DNA from: Pseudomonadota bacterium
GTDB lineage: Bacteria; Pseudomonadota; Alphaproteobacteria; Thalassobaculales; Thalassobaculaceae
Direction: 5' to 3'
Assembly (NCBI GenBank): GCA_027623845.1
Contig: JAQBUJ010000194.1
Span: forward strand, 1-6,468
DNA length: 6,468 bases
Positions 1 through 5,642 of this stretch are shown here, in pieces. Position numbers and translations under genes: made by a program. The notes under the pieces were generated by a model. It saw only the letters and a list, made by a program, of their open reading frames with translations, did no database searches and had not been told where the DNA came from. How positions within the stretch are numbered: position 1 is the stretch's first letter; each line of letters starts with the position of its first letter.

Positions 1-110
1 GCGGAGAGTCGGGGTATATCATCCCGGAGAAACGATAGCTCTTCATCCAAGTCGGCCTGGGGAACGTCCCGATACCATGACCGTGGTTTGCCATCGGTGC
101 CGTCGCTCCA
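1..110 (-). other. Ambiguous coding-like fragment running off the left edge
   Basis: Two overlapping minus-strand frames stay open to the window edge. Frame A follows a TGA at 113-111 and reads 36 codons with a natural-looking, acidic composition, including KPRSWYRDVPQADLDEEL, but it has no ATG or GTG; its only possible start is a TTG inside the conserved-looking part. Frame B starts at an ATG at 94-92, 11 nt after a GGAG, and reads 31 codons (MANHGHGIGTFPRP...). Frame A reads more like a real protein. From memory only, it resembles segments near the C-terminus of some alphaproteobacterial DnaQ-like 3'-5' exonucleases. If so, the upstream part of the gene is missing and this is a remnant; if frame B is real, it is an ordinary gene start. 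The sequence in the window does not decide between them. Confidence 0.25.
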
Positions 111-132
111 TCAATCTCCGAGACTAAACACC

Positions 133-161
133 TAGTCCAGATAGGGCGTTAGTCCAGATAG
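133..161. repeat. 17-bp-period direct repeat at the end of the PAS gene
   Basis: The 12-mer TAGTCCAGATAG occurs at 133-144 and again at 150-161, a period of 17 bp. The right copy contains the last codons and the stop of the PAS gene (Tyr-Leu-Asp-TAA on the minus strand). The left copy lies just past that stop and would read Tyr-Leu-Asp-TAG in a different frame. It looks like a short tandem duplication by slippage. It leaves the protein intact because the TAA is met first. Confidence 0.8.
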
Positions 162-694
162 ATTGTCTGCTCTTCCTGGGGGCTGAGGCGCGGGCCGGAC
201 GGCAGGCTGACCACCAAAATCCACTCGACCTTGTCCTCGCCAAGGGGAAGAACCAAACTTTGCCATTGCTCAACATCGATGTTGAGCGGCGGCGCGTGCT
301 CAGCATAAACCAGGGATTTTCGAGTGAGCGCGATGTCAAACAAGTCGAGGAAAAGCGCGCATTCCGGCCCCTCAAACGCGCTGATCAGCTTGCCGGTCAT
401 GTCCTGCCCATGGAGGGTGACGATGTCGGCGCCGTGGATCCGAAAAATATAGTCGTATTGGAACGGCCTCGAACGCTCAATTTCCAGCAGCATGACGTTA
501 CGCAACACGGCGTAAAATTCCTCCGTCTCGACAATGCCTTTGGAGACCAGCCCCTCCTCGGAGGCTTGGCCGTACATCCAGCGCCGACACAGGGCCATCA
601 TCCGCGCATCAAGCATATCGCCGTCGTACGGCTGAATGACGTAGTTCACCTCCTTGGGTAAACCGGGATAGCGCTTCACGACGGTTTGTCTCAT
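149..694 (-). CDS. PAS domain protein, PAS_5-like
   Basis: This is a 181-residue soluble protein with no signal peptide, no membrane segment and no attached kinase, cyclase or DNA-binding domain. Residues about 28-75 form a helical N-terminal part (DARMMALCRRWM...). Residues about 78-165 match the layout of the PAS_5 family: an aromatic and basic strand (FQYDYIFRIHG), then LHGQDMTGK, then a helix, then SLVLPLGEDKVEWILVV, like the 'LLPL...G..V..IL' ending of that family. PAS_5 proteins are usually stand-alone, with unknown ligand and partner, so a sensory role is only inferred. The ATG at 694 was chosen because homology-like sequence begins soon after it. Its nearest purine-rich stretch (GGAGG, 713-709) lies 14 nt upstream, which is long. 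A GTG at 796 would add 34 residues of low-quality sequence. Bases to either side hold no partner gene, so it is probably transcribed alone. Confidence 0.72.
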   Translation of the reverse strand: MRQTVVKRYPGLPKEVNYVIQPYDGDMLDARMMALCRRWMYGQASEEGLVSKGIVETEEFYAVLRNVMLLEIERSRPFQYDYIFRIHGADIVTLHGQDMTGKLISAFEGPECALFLDLFDIALTRKSLVYAEHAPPLNIDVEQWQSLVLPLGEDKVEWILVVSLPSGPRLSPQEEQTIYLD

Positions 695-870
695 CGGTTG
701 ACCCGGCCCCTCCCACGCTCTGCAGTCAAAAAATACGGCATGGATGGTTGGACCGCTAGGCGAAACTCGACGGCGGACCCTTCCATCGAAGAACACTCCC
801 CGGCCATCCCCGACACGGACTACATCCTACGCGCCGGCGCCTCGGTCCCGCCACCCCACCAACTCGCCCT

Positions 871-912
871 GCGCCCACTGGTGTCCGGGGAAATCGATCG
901 CATCCCTGGACT
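871..912 (+). repeat. Truncated copy of the palindromic intergenic repeat
   Basis: This shares GCGCCCACTG, a 20-base diverged middle including AAATC, and CATCCCTGGACT with the full copy at 1281-1322, at identical spacing. After CCCTGGACT it departs (ATCGCCC) and lacks the TCCAGGG right arm of the palindrome, so it is a decayed or truncated family member. Confidence 0.7.
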
Positions 913-983
913 ATCGCCCAACCAGAGTAGGACTTGGCGGTTTGCCATGACGGAGACTTGAAAATGCGCGCCGCATTGAAAAT

Positions 984-1017
984 CCGCATCCCTGGACTTG
1001 ATCCAGGGCCCATGCCT
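984..1017 (+). repeat. Palindromic intergenic repeat, copy A
   Basis: The core CCCTGGACTTGATCCAGGG (990-1008) is a perfect 7-bp stem (CCCTGGA/TCCAGGG) around a 5-base loop, CTTGA. The 34 bp at 984-1017 are identical to 1308-1341. Similarity continues beyond this as AAGCGG at 1019-1024, also present just after the copy at 1341. There is no U-run, so it is not a classical terminator. Repeats of this general appearance are dispersed between genes in many alphaproteobacteria. Confidence 0.85.
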
Positions 1018-1140
1018 AAAGCGGTTAGGGAAAATCGAAGCCCGCCGCCCTGGCGACTCCCACTTTCGTGAGGGCAGGACTCAGGGTCCACGCCTGATTA
1101 CGTTCACTGTGACGGATGGGCGAGAAATGGGCGCAATACA

Positions 1141-1190
1141 TCGCTAGGTTTCGCCAGGTTTCGCCAGGTGTCGCCAGGTGTCGCCAGTAT
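1141..1190. repeat. 10-bp tandem repeat, five units
   Basis: Five consecutive decamers can be read: TCGCTAGGTT, TCGCCAGGTT, TCGCCAGGTG, TCGCCAGGTG and TCGCCAGTAT. The third and fourth are identical. The outer units carry single changes or, in the last, a diverged end. The period is not a multiple of three and no gene crosses it, so it is non-coding. Such arrays vary in unit number between strains through replication slippage. Confidence 0.92.
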
Positions 1191-1209
1191 CAGCCATTCG
1201 CGCCGCCGA

Positions 1210-1224
1210 GAAGCCTCAGGCTTC
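1210..1224. repeat. Perfect 6-bp hairpin
   Basis: GAAGCC and GGCTTC form a perfect inverted repeat around a TCA loop. It lies one base before the next hairpin block (1226-1259). No T-tract follows on either strand, so it is recorded as structure rather than a terminator. Confidence 0.6.
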
Positions 1225-1225
1225 G

Positions 1226-1259
1226 GCCCTGCCTTTCGCCAGGGCGACGGATATGGTTT
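1226..1259 (+). repeat. Hairpin block, copy 1
   Basis: GCCCTG (1226-1231) and CAGGGC (1240-1245) form a stem with an 8-base loop, CCTTTCGC. They are followed by GACGGATATGGTTT. The same block occurs on the minus strand at 3309-3277 with one substitution in the loop (CCGTTCGC) and one missing base. The two copies lie on either side of the ThDP gene, in opposite orientation. Here the block precedes a palindromic repeat copy by about 20 bp. Confidence 0.8.
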
Positions 1260-1280
1260 CCCCCGGACAGCACAGTGCCC

Positions 1281-1341
1281 GCGCCCACTGCTTTTCGGTA
1301 AAATCAACCGCATCCCTGGACTTGATCCAGGGCCCATGCCT
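1281..1341 (+). repeat. Palindromic intergenic repeat, copy B (fullest copy)
   Basis: This copy holds both recognisable parts of the family. The left arm, GCGCCCACTG through CGGTAAAATCAACCG, is shared with 871-912. The 34-bp right part at 1308-1341 is identical to 984-1017 and contains the palindrome CCCTGGACTTGATCCAGGG at 1314-1332. It ends about 60 bp downstream of the stop of the ThDP gene, which is read from the other strand. Confidence 0.85.
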
Positions 1342-1403
1342 GAAGCGGGTCGGCGTGACGAAAGGCGGCGTATATCAGCGCTACATTGGTTGTATCGAGC
1401 GCT

Positions 1404-3088
1404 CTAGTGGCTTGCCCCGGCGGGAACGGGCTTGTCAAAGCCGACGATGGGGGCGGCGGCTTCTGGATCGACGACGACATTCAGCAGATAGGGGCCGGCA
1501 TAGGCGAGCCCCCGCGCGATCGCCTCTTCCAGATCCTTTGGGTCGGTCACATTCTCGCCGCCACATTTAAGGGCCCGCGCCACTTCGGAATAATCGACGT
1601 CGAGAAAATCGCAGTGCAAATATTCTCCCATCGCCAACTCCTCCCAATGGCGCTGAAACGCCAGGGCGGAATTGTTGAAAACCACGACCAGCAGATCCAC
1701 AGCGTTACGAGCGGCGGTTTCAAGTTCGTTCATCACGTAACCGAAACCGCCATCGCCGGTGACGCAGATCACCGTGCGGGACGGATCGCCCAGCTTTGCG
1801 CCGATACCCGCCGGCAGGCTCCAACCGATCCCGCCGGTGCCCCGAGGCGACAGAATAAACCGCCCGCTTGCCGGCACGCTCAACTGGCTCATCGCCCAAC
1901 CGGTGACATAGCTCGCATCGGTGACCAACAATGATTTGTCGTCCAACACCCGGTCGATCGCGTCAAACACCCGCTCCGGTCGGATCGGCGTCTGGCCGGC
2001 GCGCGCGGCCGGTTCAAGCTCAAGGCGCCAATCCGCATGCATGGCCGCGAGCCGCCCGCCATTGTCCCGGCTTTCGGTCTTCAATCCGTGTTCTTTCGCG
2101 TAACCAAGCAGGTCCCGCAGGCTATCGCGCACATCGCCGACCATCGGCAGATCCGTCGCGAAGTTGCGGCCGATCTCCTCGGGGTCGATATCCAGATGCA
2201 TCACTGTCACACCCGGTTTCGGCAGGCTCCAGTCGCTGTAACAAATCTGCCCGGTACGCGATCCGAGGATGAAGACCAGATCCGCCTCGCCGAGCAATTG
2301 ATTGGCGATCTTGCCGCGCCCCAGCTTACCGCCGGTGGAACTGCCGAGAACCCCGGCGGATAGCGGATGGGAATCGGCGATCGCCCCCTTGCCGGTCATC
2401 GTCGTCGCCACGGGCGCGGAAAAGCGTTCGGCCAGTTCCGCCACTTCGTTGGTGGCGCCGGAAATAATCGCCCCGCCACCGGAGACGATGAGGGGACGCT
2501 CGGCGTTCGCCAAAAGCGCCGCCGCCCTGGCGATCGCCTCGACGCTCGCCCGCACCCGGTTCGCCGGATAGCGGATGTATGGCATGTCGGCGCGCGGGTC
2601 ACCCTCGGTTTGCGCCGCCATCACGTCGGTCGGGCAGATCAAGCCGACCGGGCCGGGCCGACCGGTGGTTGCCAGGCGAAAAGCCCGGCGGGTCAGCTCG
2701 GCTGTCTGTTCCGGGTAATCGATCCGTATCACCGCCTTAACGAACGGCTGCAGCGCGGCGACGTGATCCAAGGCGCTGCTGGCGTGGCGATCTTTCAGCT
2801 TTAATGGGTGATCTTGAACCAGGGCGATCACCGGCACCGATGACCGGCTGGCTTCCAATAGCCCGGTCAGCAGATTCGAGGCGCCCGGTCCAAATGTCGA
2901 GGCGCAGACCCCCGGTCATAGCCATGCGCCATGATAGCGGCATGTTTTTCATCTCGAACCGTGACGATGCGCGTGACCGCACGATCAACGGCGTGGAAAA
3001 CATGGATCGGGTCCTCCATCCCGAAAATGCAGGTCACGCCATGCGATTTCAACGTCTCGTATAAAATGCGGCCCGCGGTTCCTTGCAT
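1404..3088 (-). pseudogene. Thiamine-diphosphate enzyme, acetolactate-synthase-like, frameshifted
   Basis: Read from the ATG at 3088, residues 1-57 match the start of the ThDP pyrimidine-binding domain (GRILYETLKSHGV..IFG), including the activating glutamate (E47 in VRDEKHAA) and HGY. The frame then shifts at about 2917/2916, and the upstream frame ends at a TGA at 2869-2867. The following frame resumes with PGVCASTFGPGASNLLTGL and continues for 503 residues to the TAG at 1404. It has a central domain (GGGAIISG, FILGSR) and a ThDP-binding domain with GDGG...FNN (1757-1671). Family members read GYARATG(R/K)PGV here; this gene has only two bases between the Tyr and Pro codons, which fits a 16-nt deletion. 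With six residues restored it would be about 566 residues, normal for the family. A strong ribosome site (AGGGGAG, 7-nt spacer) fixes the start at 3088. The 3' part alone lacks E47, so it should be inactive. The substrate is unknown; the neighbours suggest acyl-CoA or acid catabolism. Confidence 0.86.
2913..2920 (-). other. Frameshift/deletion junction in the ThDP gene
   Basis: On the minus strand the Tyr codon TAT (2920-2918) is followed by GA and then CCG GGG GTC (Pro-Gly-Val). The family has six residues, usually A-R-A-T-G-R/K, between that Tyr and Pro. Both flanks are intact and well conserved. The downstream frame is closed immediately upstream by TGA (2918-2916), so no in-frame read-through is possible without a shift. 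Confidence 0.8.
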
Positions 3089-3095
3089 CGAAGAT

Positions 3096-3103
3096 CTCCC
3101 CTC
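3096..3103 (-). promoter_or_regulatory. Ribosome binding site of the ThDP gene
   Basis: GAGGGGAG on the minus strand ends 7 nt before the ATG at 3088. It favours that start over the in-frame ATG at 3109, which would overlap this site and add seven residues. An intact site in front of a broken gene suggests that the decay is recent. Confidence 0.7.
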
Positions 3104-3200
3104 GCCCATGCGCCGCGCGGATCACAGCCAATGAGCGCCGCCCTAGCCCCGTCACCCCGCCGCAGATCGATATGACACTAGCGATAGTGCAGGCATAGCC

Positions 3201-3250
3201 CCCTGCTGTCCGGGAAAATCGACGACATTCCTGGCGAGCCTTGATTACAG
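3201..3250 (+). repeat. Degenerate copy of the palindromic repeat
   Basis: The stretch GCTGTCCGGGAAAATCGACG followed by ACATTCCTGG and CCTTGATTACAG parallels the copy at 871-912 (GGTGTCCGGGGAAATCGATCG, CATCCCTGG) and the CTTGATCCAG core of the full copies. Several substitutions and a short insertion have destroyed the perfect palindrome. Confidence 0.55.
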
Positions 3251-3276
3251 CGCGCCGGGAATCGCCAGCGCTTCAA

Positions 3277-3314
3277 AAACCAATCCGTCGCCCTGGCGAA
3301 CGGCAGGGCGACGG
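3277..3314 (-). repeat. 11-bp perfect hairpin; hairpin block, copy 2
   Basis: CCGTCGCCCTG (3285-3295) and CAGGGCGACGG (3304-3314) form a perfect inverted repeat with an 8-base loop. On the minus strand, 3309-3277 repeats the block at 1226-1259 with one substitution and one indel. The stem is strong enough to form in RNA, but no T-run follows it on either strand, so intrinsic termination is not supported. It may attenuate transcription or stabilise a transcript end between the two genes. Confidence 0.8.
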
Positions 3315-3340
3315 GCGTTGAGCTTACCGAACAGCTGTAG

Positions 3341-3370
3341 GCCTGGACCTTGGATCAAGTCCAGGGATTC
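3341..3370 (-). repeat. Palindromic intergenic repeat, minus-strand copy
   Basis: On the minus strand this reads AATCCCTGGACTTGATCC followed by AAGGTCCAGGC. It matches the 34-bp repeat at 984-1017 with a few changes. The right arm is CCAAGG instead of CCAGGG, which in RNA of one strand still pairs through a G-U. It lies about 50 bp past the crotonase stop codon. Confidence 0.75.
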
Positions 3371-3417
3371 GATTGCATTCTCCCGAACGTGTTAATGAAG
3401 CATAGCCCGTTGTCGGA

Positions 3418-4230
3418 TCAGCGTCCGGCGAAGTTCGGTTTGCGCTTTTCCATGAAGGCGGTGCGGCCTTCGGTATAGTCGGCGCTGACGCCGCATTGCT
3501 TGACCGTCGCGTAATGGGCCGAGAAGTCCCACTCCGCTTCGGGTTTGCCGTGCTCTATCAAGGTCTCCTTGACCGCCTTGATCGACAACGGCGCGTTTTC
3601 GGCGATCCTGCCGATCAGGTCGCCGACCGCCGCGTCCAGGCCGGTCTCCGGGACCACCCGGTTCACCAGGCCCATGATCCGCGCCTCCTCGGCGTCGAAC
3701 TGGCGCGCGGTGTAGAAAATTTCCGCGGTGAATGCCGGCCCGACCAGGCGCTCCAGCTCGCGGATGCCCTTGGCCTTGTAACCGATGCCAAGCTTTGCCG
3801 CCGGCACCCCGAAGGTCGACTTGTCGGAACAGATCCGGATATCACAGCCGATGGCGATCGCCAGACCACCACCGATGCAATAGCCGTTGACCCGGGCGAT
3901 CGTCGGTTTGCTCACCGCGCTCAGCGAGTCGTGGAAACGGCTGACGGAGCGATCATAGGCGATCATCGCATCAGCCGAGGACCGTTCATTCTCGAATTTT
4001 GAAATATCGGCGCCGGCAACGAAAGCCCGGTCACCGGCCCCGGTCAGCACAATGGCGCGAACCGCGCCGTCGGCGGCGTATTGATCCAACAGCGCCGCCG
4101 CGCCATCCCACATGTCCTTGGACATGGCGTTGTGCCGGTCCGGGTTGTTGAAGGTGATCCAGCCGATCCTGTCACGCACTTCGCTCAACAGCCGGCTTTC
4201 CTCGCCAGCGATGATTTCCTGGGTCGCCAT
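3418..4230 (-). CDS. Crotonase-fold enoyl-CoA hydratase/isomerase family protein lacking both catalytic glutamates
   Basis: This 270-residue protein has the normal length and layout of a cytoplasmic crotonase. It has the N-terminal strand IGWITFNNPDRHNAM (22-36), the first oxyanion-hole loop AFVAGADISKF (69-79), the second oxyanion-hole helix VNGYCIGGGLAIAIGCDIR (114-132), STFGVPAAKLGIGY (138-151), and a C-terminal trimerisation helix ending in FMEKRKPNF. In classical enoyl-CoA hydratase the catalytic pair is Glu144 and Glu164 (rat numbering). Aligned by eye, these positions are Ala124 (GGGLA) and Ala144 (FGVPA). Acyl-CoA binding and oxyanion stabilisation are kept, so it may catalyse another crotonase reaction, such as isomerisation, decarboxylation or thioester/C-C hydrolysis. 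The FG.PAA.LG pattern also occurs in other annotated hydratase-family proteins of unproven function. The start is supported by AGGAG seven nt upstream. It is the second gene after the CoA-transferase, 40 bp downstream of it. Confidence 0.93.
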   Translation of the reverse strand: MATQEIIAGEESRLLSEVRDRIGWITFNNPDRHNAMSKDMWDGAAALLDQYAADGAVRAIVLTGAGDRAFVAGADISKFENERSSADAMIAYDRSVSRFHDSLSAVSKPTIARVNGYCIGGGLAIAIGCDIRICSDKSTFGVPAAKLGIGYKAKGIRELERLVGPAFTAEIFYTARQFDAEEARIMGLVNRVVPETGLDAAVGDLIGRIAENAPLSIKAVKETLIEHGKPEAEWDFSAHYATVKQCGVSADYTEGRTAFMEKRKPNFAGR

Positions 4231-4237
4231 GGGGTCT

Positions 4238-4242
4238 CTCCT
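4238..4242 (-). promoter_or_regulatory. Ribosome binding site of the crotonase gene
   Basis: AGGAG (minus strand, 4242-4238) lies 7 nt before the ATG at 4230, within the 40-bp gap after the CoA-transferase stop. It settles the start and supports translation from a shared transcript. Confidence 0.8.
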
Positions 4243-4270
4243 CTTCGTCGACGTCGCTGTGTCGTTGGGC

Positions 4271-5464
4271 TCAGATGACGTTGGCGGCGCGAAGTTCGGC
4301 GATCTCCGCCTCGCTCATGCCAAGTTCCGTCAAAACTTCATCGGTATGCTCGCCGTATTCCGGTGGTGGCAGCGCCATGCTGGTCGGGGTCCGGGACAGG
4401 CGGACCGGTTGTCCGACAAGCTCCATGGCGCCACGCGCGTGGCCGGTCACCGCCTGGGCCATCCCCAGATGCTTGACCTGCGGGTCCTCGAACGCCTCCC
4501 CGATGTTATAGATCGGGCCGCTTGGAACGCCGTTCTTGTTGAGCAACTCAACCCAGTGGGCCGTCGTCTCGGTCTTCATGAAGACCTCGATCTCGGCGTT
4601 CAGCGCGTCCCGATTGCGCGACCGATCCGGTCCCTCGGCATAGTCCGGATGGTCTCGCAGATCCGCCCGGCCGACCAGATCACAGAACCGCTTCCAGATC
4701 ACCTGCCCGGCGACCCCAAGGTTGATATAGCCGTCCTTGGTGGTGAACACCCCGGTCGGGATGCTTGTCGGATGGTTGTTACCGGCCTGTTGCGGCACCT
4801 CGCCATCGACCAGCCAGCGGGCCGCTTGAAAATCCAGCATGAAGAGCTGCGCCTGCAGCAAGGAGGTGTCGATCCACTGGCCCTTGCCGGAAACCTCGCG
4901 CTCCAAAAGCGCGATCATGATCCCTTGCGCGGCGAACAATCCGGCGCACAGATCGGCGATCGGAATACCAGCGCGCACCGGGCCCTGGCCGGGCAGTCCG
5001 GTGATCGACATCACACCGCCCATACCCTGGGCGATCTGGTCAAAACCAGGCCGCTTGGCATAGGGGCCGTCCTGGCCGAAACCGGAAATACTGGCATAGA
5101 TCAGCGCCGGGTTTTCAGCGCTCAATGCCTCGTAATCAATGCCGAGCCGCGTCTTGACGTCCGGGCGATAGTTCTCGACCACCACATCGGCGGTCTTGCA
5201 CAGCCGTTTGAACAACGCCACGCCGCGCTCATCCTTGAGGTTGAGCGTCATCGCCCGCTTGTTACGGTGCAAATTCATGAAATCCGGACCATGGCGCGAG
5301 CCGCCGAGACCGTTGCCGCTTTCCATCGCCTCGGGCAACTCGACCTTGATCACGTTGGCGCCCCAATCGGCGAGCTGACGCACGCAGGTCGGCCCGGCCC
5401 TGACGCGGGTCAGATCCAGGACGGTGAAGCGTTTCAATGCATCGGAGGCTGGCGTCGCACCCAT
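4271..5464 (-). CDS. CaiB/BaiF family III CoA-transferase
   Basis: This is a 397-residue cytoplasmic family III CoA-transferase, which moves CoA from one acyl-CoA to another carboxylic acid through an aspartyl-CoA mixed-anhydride mechanism. The N-terminal part carries the family hallmarks: VLDLTRVRAGPTC (15-27), LADWGANVIKVE (31-42), MNLHRNKRAMTLNL (63-76) and VVENYRPDV (95-103). SISGFGQDGPYAKRPGFDQIAQ follows at 125-146. Asp171, in IPIADLCAGLF, aligns with the catalytic Asp169 of formyl-CoA transferase. The C-terminal part has GVPSGPIYN and the usual GEHTDEVL...LG ending. Length and motifs are complete. The ATG at 5464 was chosen because AAGGGA precedes it by 7 nt; a TTG at 5506 would add 14 residues unlike the family. 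It is the first gene of the minus-strand cluster, followed by the crotonase. Acid substrate and CoA donor cannot be told. It is not obviously formyl-CoA transferase, as it lacks that enzyme's longer middle region. Confidence 0.95.
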   Translation of the reverse strand: MGATPASDALKRFTVLDLTRVRAGPTCVRQLADWGANVIKVELPEAMESGNGLGGSRHGPDFMNLHRNKRAMTLNLKDERGVALFKRLCKTADVVVENYRPDVKTRLGIDYEALSAENPALIYASISGFGQDGPYAKRPGFDQIAQGMGGVMSITGLPGQGPVRAGIPIADLCAGLFAAQGIMIALLEREVSGKGQWIDTSLLQAQLFMLDFQAARWLVDGEVPQQAGNNHPTSIPTGVFTTKDGYINLGVAGQVIWKRFCDLVGRADLRDHPDYAEGPDRSRNRDALNAEIEVFMKTETTAHWVELLNKNGVPSGPIYNIGEAFEDPQVKHLGMAQAVTGHARGAMELVGQPVRLSRTPTSMALPPPEYGEHTDEVLTELGMSEAEIAELRAANVI

Positions 5465-5471
5465 TTCGGCA

Positions 5472-5477
5472 TCCCTT
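5472..5477 (-). promoter_or_regulatory. Ribosome binding site of the CoA-transferase gene
   Basis: AAGGGA on the minus strand lies 7 nt before the ATG at 5464. The same spacing is seen for the crotonase and the ThDP gene. It decides the start against the in-frame TTG at 5506. Confidence 0.7.
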
Positions 5478-5612
5478 GTCCACAATATCCCTGGCTCCCG
5501 ACACAACCATCGAGACCCCCGGTCGGCTGCTTAGCGCGCCAGAAGACATTTTGCCACAAATTCGCCATGCTCCCCTCGAAATGCAGCCACATTGATCCCA
5601 TATCTAGAGCGT

Positions 5613-5638
5613 CATCGGCTCATCACCTTGAGTCGATG
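5613..5638. repeat. 10-bp inverted repeat with one mismatch
   Basis: CATCGGCTCA (5613-5622) and TGAGTCGATG (5629-5638) pair over ten positions with one mismatch (a G-U if read as RNA) around a 6-base loop. It is preceded by TCTAGAGCGT. Palindromes following a TCTAGAGC lead are a pattern I associate with intergenic repeats in alphaproteobacteria. It sits about 150 bp upstream of the CoA-transferase start, so an operator role is also possible. Confidence 0.55.
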
Positions 5639-5642
5639 CATC

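Larger units (their letters stand above)
695..1403. other. Gene-free region filled with short repeats
   Basis: No convincing gene is seen in about 700 bp. The open frames here cross the repeats, have no family resemblance and lack ribosome binding sites. The region holds three copies of a palindromic repeat (around 871-912, 984-1017 and 1281-1341), a 10-bp tandem repeat (1141-1190), two hairpins (1210-1224 and 1226-1245), and a sequence at about 1072-1096 that looks like a decayed further palindrome (GGACTCAGGGTCC). It separates two minus-strand genes, so the promoter of the PAS gene should lie within it. No clear -35/-10 pair could be picked out. Confidence 0.7.
3089..3417. other. Repeat-filled spacer between the crotonase and ThDP genes
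   Basis: No gene is seen. From right to left as transcribed on the minus strand, it holds a palindromic repeat copy (3341-3370), an 11-bp perfect hairpin (3285-3314), a second degenerate copy in the opposite orientation (about 3201-3250), a small hairpin CACTA-GCGA-TAGTG (3176-3189), and the ribosome site of the ThDP gene (3103-3096). Two half-copies in inverted orientation around a central hairpin make the block look like a small inserted element. Confidence 0.65.

Noticed and set aside
756..1091. Minus- and plus-strand open frames in the 695-1403 region
   Set aside because: They run through the palindromic repeats, lack ribosome sites, are rich in Arg, Pro and Ser, and resemble no family.
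1141..1190. CRISPR array
   Set aside because: The units are 10 bp and contiguous, with no unique spacers, so this is a simple tandem repeat.
1377..1403. Possible terminator after the ThDP gene: AGCGCT at 1377-1382 and 1398-1403
   Set aside because: The 6-bp arms are self-complementary palindromes with a 15-base loop, and no T-run follows on the minus strand, so the evidence for a terminator is too weak.
1404..3088. Oxalyl-CoA decarboxylase next to formyl-CoA transferase
   Set aside because: The pairing of a ThDP enzyme with a family III CoA-transferase suggested oxalate breakdown, but neither protein shows the distinctive sequence of those enzymes when compared from memory; both read as general family members, and a crotonase is not part of that route.
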